A stretch of 64,000 nt of DNA from Acidobacteriota bacterium (lineage in GTDB: Bacteria; Acidobacteriota; Terriglobia; Acidiferrales; UBA7541): positions 1 to 64,000 of the forward strand of contig JABCZF010000010.1 in NCBI GenBank assembly GCA_013289825.1, given 5' to 3'. This document shows, piece after piece, positions 50,250-58,373 of this stretch (position 1 is its first letter; each line of letters begins with the position of its first letter). Made by a program: the position numbers and the translations under genes. The notes below the pieces were generated by a model. It ran no database searches. It was not told where the DNA came from and saw only the letters and a list, made by a program, of their open reading frames with translations.

Positions 50250-52766
50250 TCACTCGTAACGTAGCGCAATGATGGGATCCACTCGCAAAGCACGCCGTGC
50301 CGGAACGTAAGAAGCAAGCATGGCCACCCCGATCAATCCAATCGCAACAATCGAGTACGTCAACAGATCCGTCGGTTTCACTCCGTACAGAAAGGTCGCA
50401 ATGAAACGCGTCAATCCAAACGCCAGCGCGAGCCCGGCCGCCACTCCCGACACCGCCAGCTTGAGCCCAAGGGCCGCCACCAACTTCAGCACATCCCCGC
50501 GGCCCGCTCCCAGCGCCACTCGAATTCCGATCTCGCGCGTTCGCTCGCTAACAAAATACGACATCACTCCATAGATCCCAATCGCTGCCAGCAGCGCCGC
50601 TATGCCCGCAAATACTCCCAGCAATTGCATGTAGAATCGGTAGTCGCCCATCGACTCCGACAGGACATCTTCCATGCTCCTGACCGCAATCACCGGCAGA
50701 TCAGGATCGATTCCTGCAATGGCTTTCTTCACCTCACCCGCCAGCTCATTCCCGCGACTGCTCAGCCCGGAAGCCTTCCGGAGTACCACGAAATGATGCA
50801 GGTGTGGTATCGCCGTGCCCCCAGGAAACACCGCCTGCTGCTGAAGATACGACGCGTACATAAATGGGGGTGCTTCTTCTCCGAGCCCAAAATGCTTCAC
50901 GTCTCCTACAATGCCCACGATCTGCCGTGGCTGTTCTTCGTCCACCGGATACGGATCGTATCGCAGGAGAATCTGCTGTCCGATCGGATCTTCGTTCGAA
51001 AAATACTTCCGCGCAAAAGCCTCATTCACCACCACGGCCCACGGCGCGGTTTGCGTGTCGTGCTCATCGAGGAATCGTCCTTTTTTCAGTGGAATGCGAA
51101 AGGTCTCGAATATGCTCGGGCTCACATCGTCGTACCCTGCCTGAGGTCTGCTCTCTGGTGCCGGTGCCGGATGCCCCAGCACGGAAAAACTGAACATATA
51201 CGCCCCGCGCATGGGAAGAAAACTCATGATTCCCGAAGACTCCACTCCCGGAAGCGCCGCAATTTTTTCCGTCAGTTGTTGGTTGAAAGCCGCTACCGTC
51301 GGCAAGGTTCTTTCCATGTCCCCGCCTGGCTCCCTCTTCAAGTACTTCCCTCCTTCCGGCAATTGCACCAGCATGGTCAACAAGTTCTTCGCGTCGAACC
51401 CAGGATTCACATGCTGCAGCCGCAGCATTGTATTGATCATTAATCCTGCACCCACGAGCAGCACCATCGCCAGCGCCACTTCCGAGACGGCCAGAACGTG
51501 CCGCGTGATCCCCCGCGACCCCGCCACGGTCCTGCCTTCCCCTTCCCGCAGTGCCACGTTTAAATCAGGATTCGACGCCTCGAGGGCCGGTGCCAGTCCG
51601 AAGATCGCCGCCGTCAGCCCCGAAACGCCGAGCGTAAACATCAGCACGCGTCCATCAATATGGATGCTCTCAACATTTGGAAAATCTCCGAGCAGCTTCC
51701 GCAGAATCTGAATGCCCCAGTACGCAATCAAAATTCCCAGTCCGCCTCCCAGAAACGCCAGCAGTCCGCTCTCCGCGAACAATTGCTGCATCAATCGCCG
51801 CCGCCCCGCTCCCAGCGCCGCTCGCACGGAATATTCCTTTCGTCGCGTTTCCGTCCGCGACCGCATCAAATTCGCCACATTCACGCAGGCGATCAGCAGC
51901 ACGCAGGCCACCGCTCCCAAGAGTGGATAGAGCGCCTGCCCCGCCCACCGGTAAAGATCCTGGTGCAACGGGCGCACCAGTTTTCCCACTCCCTTATTGG
52001 TCTTCGGATAGGCCAGCTCCAGCCGTTTCGCGATCACGTCCATCTCCACTTGCGCTTGCCGGACCGTCGCCAGCGGTTTGAGCCGCCCCACAGGCATCAG
52101 CCAATGATCAATCCGCTCCGCATACCTTCCGCTTTCCGGATTCACGGGTATCCATAAATCAAGCTTCCCGCCATAGAACGGCGCAAATCCCGCAGGCATC
52201 ACTCCGACGACGGTGGACAACACACTGTCCACGTTGAACGATTTCCCCAGCACCTGCGGGTCATTGTTGAAGTGGCTCTTCCAAAATCCGCTGCTGATCA
52301 CCACCGCATAGGAGTGGTCCTGCATCTCGTTCGCGGTAAAAATCCTCCCCATAATCGGCTGCACGCCGAGTAAACCAAAAAAATTCGGCGTGACATACTG
52401 CACTCGCACCGGTTCGGGATCCCCAAGCCGCGACAGAATCACTTCCTCCGTAGAACTGGTCAGCGCGATGTCCTCGAAAACCGTGTTCTGTTTTTTCCAA
52501 TCCACCAGCTCCGCGATCGGCGGCGCCTCGAAATCCCCTGGATGTTCTTTCTGCGTTTCCCAAATCACCGTCAGTTGTTCCGGATGATGGTATGGCAGCG
52601 GCCTGTACAGCAGCGCATTCAGCATGCTGAAAATCGTGCTGTTGGCTCCCACCCCCAACGCCAGGGACAGCACGACCACCGCAAGAAACCCCGGGCTTTT
52701 TCGAAGTCCGCGCGCCGCAAGCCGAATGTCCCGCCAGGCAGTCTCAAGCCAGCTCATGGTTGCCAT
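50250..52766 (-). CDS. Acidobacterial duplicated orphan permease (MacB/FtsX-like)
   Basis: The 838-residue protein begins almost directly with the first permease half (RDIRLAARGLRKSPGFLAVV and VLSLALGVGANSTIFSMLNA), lacking the soluble prefix of the copy at 23393. Two MacB-core/FtsX units follow, the second opening near ALAMVLLVGAGLMINTMLRL. It ends with GVMSYFVSERTREIGIRVAL and RRALRVDPIIALRYE. No ATPase gene and no PadR gene is adjacent. A gene for a 111-residue soluble protein lies 36 bases upstream on the same strand and is probably co-transcribed. An ATG three codons downstream is an alternative start. Substrate unknown. Confidence 0.94.
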   Translation of the reverse strand: MATMSWLETAWRDIRLAARGLRKSPGFLAVVVLSLALGVGANSTIFSMLNALLYRPLPYHHPEQLTVIWETQKEHPGDFEAPPIAELVDWKKQNTVFEDIALTSSTEEVILSRLGDPEPVRVQYVTPNFFGLLGVQPIMGRIFTANEMQDHSYAVVISSGFWKSHFNNDPQVLGKSFNVDSVLSTVVGVMPAGFAPFYGGKLDLWIPVNPESGRYAERIDHWLMPVGRLKPLATVRQAQVEMDVIAKRLELAYPKTNKGVGKLVRPLHQDLYRWAGQALYPLLGAVACVLLIACVNVANLMRSRTETRRKEYSVRAALGAGRRRLMQQLFAESGLLAFLGGGLGILIAYWGIQILRKLLGDFPNVESIHIDGRVLMFTLGVSGLTAAIFGLAPALEASNPDLNVALREGEGRTVAGSRGITRHVLAVSEVALAMVLLVGAGLMINTMLRLQHVNPGFDAKNLLTMLVQLPEGGKYLKREPGGDMERTLPTVAAFNQQLTEKIAALPGVESSGIMSFLPMRGAYMFSFSVLGHPAPAPESRPQAGYDDVSPSIFETFRIPLKKGRFLDEHDTQTAPWAVVVNEAFARKYFSNEDPIGQQILLRYDPYPVDEEQPRQIVGIVGDVKHFGLGEEAPPFMYASYLQQQAVFPGGTAIPHLHHFVVLRKASGLSSRGNELAGEVKKAIAGIDPDLPVIAVRSMEDVLSESMGDYRFYMQLLGVFAGIAALLAAIGIYGVMSYFVSERTREIGIRVALGAGRGDVLKLVAALGLKLAVSGVAAGLALAFGLTRFIATFLYGVKPTDLLTYSIVAIGLIGVAMLASYVPARRALRVDPIIALRYE

Positions 52767-52802
52767 CGTTCGCGTACCTCCCTCAAAACGATTGGCGCGC
52801 GC

Positions 52803-53138
52803 TCACTCCTCGCGCTGGATCGACACATAAATAGGTCCCGCTCCAAACAGGCTCACCAGAAACCAAGAAAAACGCCCGGCTCGGCTCATCGTTTGAAACT
52901 TCAAGTGGTCCCCTGCCGCAACATCGAGATCCACAGTCTTCCAGTTCCAGGTATTGTCCACGCGCAAACGGTGATGCCCGGCCGTTACGGGGATAGAGAT
53001 GGTGTCCCCATAAAACAGTTCCCCCACATTCTCTCCGTCCAGTTTCACAATAATTTGCCTCTGCTGCACATCGTCAGGCGACTTCCGCCGAATGGTAATC
53101 GTCCCTTGCGCTTCTGGAAGTGTGGCAGCCAAGTCCAT
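52803..53138 (-). CDS. Small beta-rich protein of unknown function preceding the orphan permease
   Basis: The 111-residue product has a PEGA-like beta-sandwich pattern (GTITIRRKSPDDVQQRQIIV, KLDGENVGELFYGDTISIPV, TAGHHRLRVDNTWNWKTVDL, VAAGDHLKFQTMS), followed by a C-terminal hydrophobic stretch (FSWFLVSLFGAGPIYVSI) that could insert in or contact a membrane. There is no signal peptide. I recognise no named family with certainty. Its place 36 bases upstream of the permease gene on the same strand suggests a partner of that permease; this is inference. Confidence 0.6.
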   Translation of the reverse strand: MDLAATLPEAQGTITIRRKSPDDVQQRQIIVKLDGENVGELFYGDTISIPVTAGHHRLRVDNTWNWKTVDLDVAAGDHLKFQTMSRAGRFSWFLVSLFGAGPIYVSIQREE

Positions 53139-53249
53139 TTACCCCTCTGACACTCCTAGATGCTACTCCTCCCGGCATCACACCAACAACAGTTCTGAAT
53201 ACCGAAACCATCGCTTCACATCGCAGCAACCTCTGTTACAATTCCGTGC

Positions 53250-53669
53250 ATGAACCGACGCACCTTGCTTCAATCGCTTCCCGTTGCAGCACTCCTTCCA
53301 ACCGCGGCGGGAGCCGACGCCGCCGAATCCGCCACTACCGTCTACGAATTCCGCGTCTACCACACCTTCGAAGGTAAGCTTGACGACCTTCTCCGCCGTT
53401 TCCGCGAACACACCATGCAACTCTTCGAAAAACACGGCATCAAAAACGTCGCCTACTGGATTCCTACCGACGACCCGCTCAAAGGTAAAACGCTCTTCTA
53501 CATCATCGCCCACCCCAGCCGCGAAGCCGCCACCGCCAACTGGAAAGCCTTCCGTGACGACCCCGAATGGCAATCCGTCCAACAAAAGTCTGAAGCCAAC
53601 GGCAAACTCGTCGAAAAGGTCGAATCCACCTTCCTCACACTGAGCGACTTCTCCCCGCCCCTTCCCTGA
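53250..53669 (+). CDS. NIPSNAP-family protein with possible Tat-type signal
   Basis: The 139-residue protein begins NRRTLLQSLPVAALLPTAAG, a twin-arginine-like export signal. The NIPSNAP dimeric alpha-beta barrel fold follows: TVYEFRVYHTFEGKLDDLLR, RFREHTMQLFEKHGIKNVAY, then TLFYIIAHPSREAATANWKA and FRDDPEWQSV. The family is widespread with no agreed enzyme activity. In Acidobacteriota, secreted members are common next to sugar genes. It is transcribed towards the GH13 gene. Confidence 0.88.
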   Translation: MNRRTLLQSLPVAALLPTAAGADAAESATTVYEFRVYHTFEGKLDDLLRRFREHTMQLFEKHGIKNVAYWIPTDDPLKGKTLFYIIAHPSREAATANWKAFRDDPEWQSVQQKSEANGKLVEKVESTFLTLSDFSPPLP

Positions 53670-53680
53670 TTTCCTCGATT

Positions 53681-53722
53681 CTTCTTCTCTGGGCCCCCTA
53701 TACTCTCGGTGTCCTCTGTGTA
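53681..53722. repeat. Copy of a dispersed intergenic purine-rich repeat (site A)
   Basis: Read on the minus strand this intergenic piece contains ACACAGAGGACACCGAGAG and continues purine-rich. The same kind of sequence occurs at 62808-62847. Motifs of the form 'acacagaggacac' recur between genes in several environmental phyla. The copies here are imperfect and their function is unknown. Confidence 0.45.
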
Positions 53723-53735
53723 AAATTCTGTTCTT

Positions 53736-55466
53736 CTATTTCGTAATCTTCGCAATAAAAACCGAGTAGGGTTCCATCGGCAATATCGCAAACATCCCCT
53801 TCACCTGTTTGTGAAAACTTGTCAACAAAACCTCCAACTTCGGCGCCGAAAACCCCGTCGCGGAAAGATCAAAGGGCACCCTTTGTTCCACTGCCGACAT
53901 ATTCAGAATGACCAAAACTGCTTCACCCCTATATCTCCGAAGATACGTCAACACATTCGGGTTTTCCTCGTTAACCGAAACATAGTCGCCATCCAAAAGC
54001 GCCGCCTCCGTATGCCGCAGTGCTAAAAGCTTCCGGTAAAAACTAAGAACCGACTGGGGGTCCTTCATCTCGTCCGCCACGTTATGCGTCATCGCGCTGG
54101 CCGGCACGGGCAACCACGGCTTGGCCAGGCTGAATCCCGCATTCGCTCCGTGATTCCATTGCATCGGCGTGCGCTCTCCATCGCGCCCCTTCTCGAGAGG
54201 CCATCCAAGTTTCCCGATGGGGTCCTGCACGTCGTCCTTGCTCTTCGGATCGTTGTTCTCCATCCCAATCTCTTCGCCGTAATACATGATCGCCGACCCG
54301 CGCAGCGTCAGATAAAGCGCCGCCATCATCTTGGCAATATCGTCGTTGTGCGCCCCATCCGCATACCGCGTGTACGACCGCACGATGTCGTGATTTGTAA
54401 TCACGTAAACCGGCCAATGCCCCGCCGCGTTCACCGCCGCGATATGCTTCCGATACTCATCCGCGGACAGTCCCTTGAAACCCGTCATCATCAAATCCAT
54501 GGGCATCTGCAATTCGTCGTTACTCGCTCCGTAGTAGTCTTTCAACTGGTCCACATTGCTCGTCCACGTCTCCCCAATCAACACCGATCCATATTCATCC
54601 GCTGTCGTCCGCAGCTTGCGCATGGCGTCATGCACTGCCGGCAATTTCTTGTTGTACTTCTCGTCCATGTTGGGCCGTCCAAACTTATCCGTCCCAGGCA
54701 AAGTCGGATTGTCGGTCAGATTTGGATCTTCATACAGCGTATCGACCGCATCCAAACGGAACCCCGCCACTCCGCGCTTGTACCAAAATCGCGTAGCATC
54801 CATCATCGCCTTTTCCACTGCAGGATTCCGCCAGTTCAAGTCCGGCTGCTCCGGATAAAAATAGTGGTAATAATATTGGCCCGTCTTCGGATCAAACGTC
54901 CAAGCCGCCGTCCCGAACGTCGAGAGCCAATTGTTCGGCGGCTGCCCCGGGCCTTTGCCGTCCCGCCAGATGTACCAATCGCGGTGCGCCGAGGTCTTCG
55001 ACGACTTCGAATCGATAAACCACTTGTGCTGGTCCGAAGTGTGATTCACCACAAAATCCAGAATCACTCGGATGTCCCGCTTCTTTCCCTCCGCCACCAA
55101 CCGGTCGAAGTCCTCCATAGTCCCGTACATCGGATCGATGGCCTGGTAGTCCGAAACGTCGTACCCAAAATCCACCTGCGGCGAAGGAAAACACGGTGTA
55201 ATCCAAATCGCGTTCACGCCCAGCTCTTTCAAATAATCCAATTTCGACGTAATCCCCTTTAAATCGCCGACGCCGTCGTTGTTGCTGTCCGCAAAACTCC
55301 GCGGATAAATCTCATAAAACACCGCATGCTGCCACCAGGCATGTCCTTCCGCGTCCGTGCCCTTCTGCTGCGCCCCCGCGCTCGATGCAATCCCAGGAAA
55401 TCCCAGCGCCACAATGGCCGTAAGCACTATGCTCACAAGGTCGGCCTTGCAGAAATATTTGATCAT
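53736..55466 (-). CDS. Secreted alpha-glucosidase / oligo-1,6-glucosidase, glycoside hydrolase family 13
   Basis: The 576-residue product has a signal peptide (LVSIVLTAIVALGFPGIASS) and the GH13 TIM barrel. Region I is ILDFVVNHTSD, region II GFRLDAVDTLY with the nucleophile Asp, region III VLIGETWTS with the acid/base Glu, and region IV YVITNHDI with the transition-state Asp. The opening WWQHAVFYEIYPRSFADSN and the calcium-like site DSNNDGVGDLKGI are typical of the oligo-1,6-glucosidase/trehalose-synthase branch. It would release glucose from alpha-glucans in the periplasm. The gene for a debranching-type hydrolase lies 54 bases upstream on the same strand, so the two probably work together. 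Confidence 0.95.
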   Translation of the reverse strand: MIKYFCKADLVSIVLTAIVALGFPGIASSAGAQQKGTDAEGHAWWQHAVFYEIYPRSFADSNNDGVGDLKGITSKLDYLKELGVNAIWITPCFPSPQVDFGYDVSDYQAIDPMYGTMEDFDRLVAEGKKRDIRVILDFVVNHTSDQHKWFIDSKSSKTSAHRDWYIWRDGKGPGQPPNNWLSTFGTAAWTFDPKTGQYYYHYFYPEQPDLNWRNPAVEKAMMDATRFWYKRGVAGFRLDAVDTLYEDPNLTDNPTLPGTDKFGRPNMDEKYNKKLPAVHDAMRKLRTTADEYGSVLIGETWTSNVDQLKDYYGASNDELQMPMDLMMTGFKGLSADEYRKHIAAVNAAGHWPVYVITNHDIVRSYTRYADGAHNDDIAKMMAALYLTLRGSAIMYYGEEIGMENNDPKSKDDVQDPIGKLGWPLEKGRDGERTPMQWNHGANAGFSLAKPWLPVPASAMTHNVADEMKDPQSVLSFYRKLLALRHTEAALLDGDYVSVNEENPNVLTYLRRYRGEAVLVILNMSAVEQRVPFDLSATGFSAPKLEVLLTSFHKQVKGMFAILPMEPYSVFIAKITK

Positions 55467-55520
55467 CAGGTTCTCCAGTTTCGCTCTGGTCTCTTGGTTG
55501 TCGCCGCGCCAGGTTACTTT

Positions 55521-58241
55521 TTATTGCTTCAGAAATTTTCGAGCTACCTTCGGTGGGTGCAAAAAGATCACAACGCGCTGGTGTGGATAATTCTCGCCTG
55601 CCTTCGCTTCAAAATGAATCCTCAGTTTCGCCCCGCCGCTGGCATCCTCTACCAGCTCAGCCCCGCGAACGGAATCGATCAACGCAGGATTCCACACCGC
55701 TAAGTCGTAGGTGGCCCCCGCTCGTCCGGCCGTTATCAGCTCCATCGGCGTTGTCGCATCACCCATTTCTTCGGAAAGAACCCGCAAATCGGAACTCTCG
55801 CTTCCCAGCTCCGGCAGCCGGAACACATACGACAGGCCAAAATCGTTTGGCATGCGGATGCGAACGATGTTTTTTCCTTCCTTCAAGGCGAACTTTATTT
55901 TTAGGTGATGATGCTGTGCAGAAATCTGCTGGTCAAAGCTCTGCGGGCGGCCGTTTACATCCACTCGAACGTCCAACACGGAGTTTGCCAATGCGGGCTC
56001 AAAATCGAGCGCGCACTCCCCACCCGTGCGCATTACCTCCAGCGTGATTTCACCCAGCGTCTTCTGGTAACTCAGATTCACCACGCTGTCGCCTACGCGT
56101 ACATTGTTAATCTTGAAATTCGTCCAATCCGCGGGGACGTGCGGCACAAACGTGAGGCTTTTTTTCGCGGCATCCTTCTCCAGCCCGAACATTCCCCTGA
56201 GCAGCGGGCTCACCACCATCGCCGCCGACCAGATCTGGTGCGGCGAGCTCGTGGAAAGCGGTTGGTAATAATCTCCGGAAAGCACTTCCGTCACATGTCC
56301 CAGCGACCCGTCGAGCGCCAGCAGCGCGTTGGCTCGCAAGTTCAGATACCCCGGGAATTCCTGGTGATAGCGGTATTCCGCTACGGAGGCCCAGCCCGTG
56401 AACAGCGGCCACACCGATCCGTAGTGGTATCCGCCCCCGCTGAAAACCGCCGAGCGATTCGAAATGATTCGCATACCCCAATCCGTTTGCTGGTCCGCAT
56501 CCGCCAGTTGCTGAAGCATGGGTATGGCCGTCACGTCGTTGGGCAGCCCAAACCACAGCGGAACCGTGGCCAGGACCGTGGGCTCATCCACTTGCTTGTC
56601 GTTCTTATCCAGTGCAAACGCAAACCGTTTCTTGTCGGCGATCCAAAAACTATCGTTGACCAGCGGCCATTGCTTGACGAATTCTTGTTCCAGCACCCCA
56701 GCTGAATCCGCCTGTCCTGCGAGCCGAGCCAGATTCCCTAGCGCTCGCAGCGCCTCGGCCCCCAGCCCGCTCTGATAAAACTCGCTCTTCACCGGCAGCA
56801 GCGGCCCGCCTTCCACCCACCCATGTCCCACTCCCAGATTTTGCGGCAGCCCTCGCGCGTCGTACGTCGATTTCAAAAACTGGTAGGCCTTCCACAGGCT
56901 TGCCCACTTTGCTTTCGCAAAATCCGTGTCGCCGCTATTCACCACGTAATCGTTAGCCGCGATGATGTATAGCGGCGTCGCGTCCGCCGATGCGTATGGA
57001 TAAGGATAATCCTTGAACCAATTCACAAAATTCGCGCCCTGCGAAATCTCGTGCGGGATCTTCCCGTCTTCGCGCTGAAATTTGCTCACAAATTCCAAAG
57101 CCGTTTTGGCGTTCAGAAAATCGCCGGCGGCATCCAAAGCCAGCGACGTCCAAAACGAATCGCGCCCAAAGTACCAGGCAAACCCCGGCCGCTGACTCTC
57201 ACCAGAAGTTCTGTATCCCGCCACCAATCCCGACCCAAGAAATGGATTGCTGACCATCCCCTGCACCATGCTGACCCTCGACCAGTCATAGGCCTGCTGA
57301 GTCTCTTTGTCAGGCAGCTCCACGCCGACCGTCTGGCGGAGATAGTTGCGGTAGTAGTCCGCCGACTCGCGCAACATATCCCCGAATCCGGAACTAAGCC
57401 GGCGATACTCGCTCTCTGCGTCCGCGCGACCGGTCATCGATCCCGCGATTAAAATGACTTGCGTGGCTTTCCCCTTGGCAATCAACCCAAGACGGAACGA
57501 ATTCTCCTGGGACTCGGAATAGTTCGTCTGAAATTCCACTTGCGCATTTTCTGCCGTCGGCGACCCCGCAAGTGCCGCGAATTTCCTTTGCTCCTCGCCA
57601 AACGCAAACGCCTTCAGCCCCGCATCCCATCCGATATAGGTCGCGCCAAGCGCCGCCGGCCATTCCAGCTGAAAATCCCGGTGAAACACAGCTTCAATCT
57701 GGAGCGGACTCTCTGTTTCTGCTTCGAGCAAAATCACCGCCCCCGGTTCGCGCACCGGCACAAAAAGAGTCTCTCGCACCGAAAAGGTATCCCCGGTGTA
57801 AACGATCGTGCTGGTTTCCGGCCGGGTGATCAGTGTCCGCGCCAGCGAATCGGCCGGAAGCGTTCTGCCATCAGCGTGAAATCTCAGATGAAAGTCGCGA
57901 AATATCTTCAACGGATAAACCCATGCCTCCATCCGCCCCGCTTCATTTCCAAGCAGCCCCGCCCGCGTTCCCACCGCTGAGAGAAATTCCCACGGACGAA
58001 CGGCCCGGGTTAGTTCGGTAGGCTTTGCCAACTCCACCGTAGTCGGCGATGCTTCGGCGCGCGCCTCCTGCCCACGGGGTGTTCCCCGCGCTTCCGTCGA
58101 TTCGCTCGCTCGTGCCGGATCTGTCGCCCGAGCTGTCCCTGGCGCGTCGGCGTGCGCGGCCAATAGAACGAGCAGCGCCGCGCGGACGAAACTCGCGCGA
58201 AATCCTGACGTTTCTCGAATTCTGTCTTTTCTTTCGATCAC
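55521..58241 (-). CDS. Secreted amylo-alpha-1,6-glucosidase-like (glycogen debranching type) hydrolase
   Basis: The 906-residue product has a signal region (SFVRAALLVLLAAHADAPGT). The N-terminal beta-sandwich is followed by an (alpha/alpha)6 toroid typical of debranching-type glucosidases. Conserved pieces are RPGFAWYFGRDSFWTSLALD, FQREDGKIPHEISQGA, ADATPLYIIAANDYV, NLGVGHGWVEGGP and, late in the toroid, YHYGSVWPLFTGWAS. The Asp of GRDS and later carboxylates are candidates for catalysis. It acts with the downstream GH13 glucosidase on branched alpha-glucans. The start is uncertain: a GTG at 58241 puts the signal peptide at the front, while a TTG at 58334 adds an unlikely arginine-rich leader. 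Confidence 0.82.
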   Translation of the reverse strand: MIERKDRIRETSGFRASFVRAALLVLLAAHADAPGTARATDPARASESTEARGTPRGQEARAEASPTTVELAKPTELTRAVRPWEFLSAVGTRAGLLGNEAGRMEAWVYPLKIFRDFHLRFHADGRTLPADSLARTLITRPETSTIVYTGDTFSVRETLFVPVREPGAVILLEAETESPLQIEAVFHRDFQLEWPAALGATYIGWDAGLKAFAFGEEQRKFAALAGSPTAENAQVEFQTNYSESQENSFRLGLIAKGKATQVILIAGSMTGRADAESEYRRLSSGFGDMLRESADYYRNYLRQTVGVELPDKETQQAYDWSRVSMVQGMVSNPFLGSGLVAGYRTSGESQRPGFAWYFGRDSFWTSLALDAAGDFLNAKTALEFVSKFQREDGKIPHEISQGANFVNWFKDYPYPYASADATPLYIIAANDYVVNSGDTDFAKAKWASLWKAYQFLKSTYDARGLPQNLGVGHGWVEGGPLLPVKSEFYQSGLGAEALRALGNLARLAGQADSAGVLEQEFVKQWPLVNDSFWIADKKRFAFALDKNDKQVDEPTVLATVPLWFGLPNDVTAIPMLQQLADADQQTDWGMRIISNRSAVFSGGGYHYGSVWPLFTGWASVAEYRYHQEFPGYLNLRANALLALDGSLGHVTEVLSGDYYQPLSTSSPHQIWSAAMVVSPLLRGMFGLEKDAAKKSLTFVPHVPADWTNFKINNVRVGDSVVNLSYQKTLGEITLEVMRTGGECALDFEPALANSVLDVRVDVNGRPQSFDQQISAQHHHLKIKFALKEGKNIVRIRMPNDFGLSYVFRLPELGSESSDLRVLSEEMGDATTPMELITAGRAGATYDLAVWNPALIDSVRGAELVEDASGGAKLRIHFEAKAGENYPHQRVVIFLHPPKVARKFLKQ

Positions 58242-58373
58242 CGGAGGAAGGTCCGTAGCACAAGAGAACCATGGATTCTCTCGCGCCCCTCTGCTTCGAT
58301 CGTCATTTGGCCGTACAATACGCAGCAGCGGCAAATCTTAGCACGAGCCAAACCCGGGAAGGTATTATTCCAT

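Noticed and set aside
54084..55262. 392-codon plus-strand frame
   Set aside because: Antisense shadow of the GH13 gene; Arg/His/Pro-rich product typical of the reverse frame of GC-rich coding sequence.
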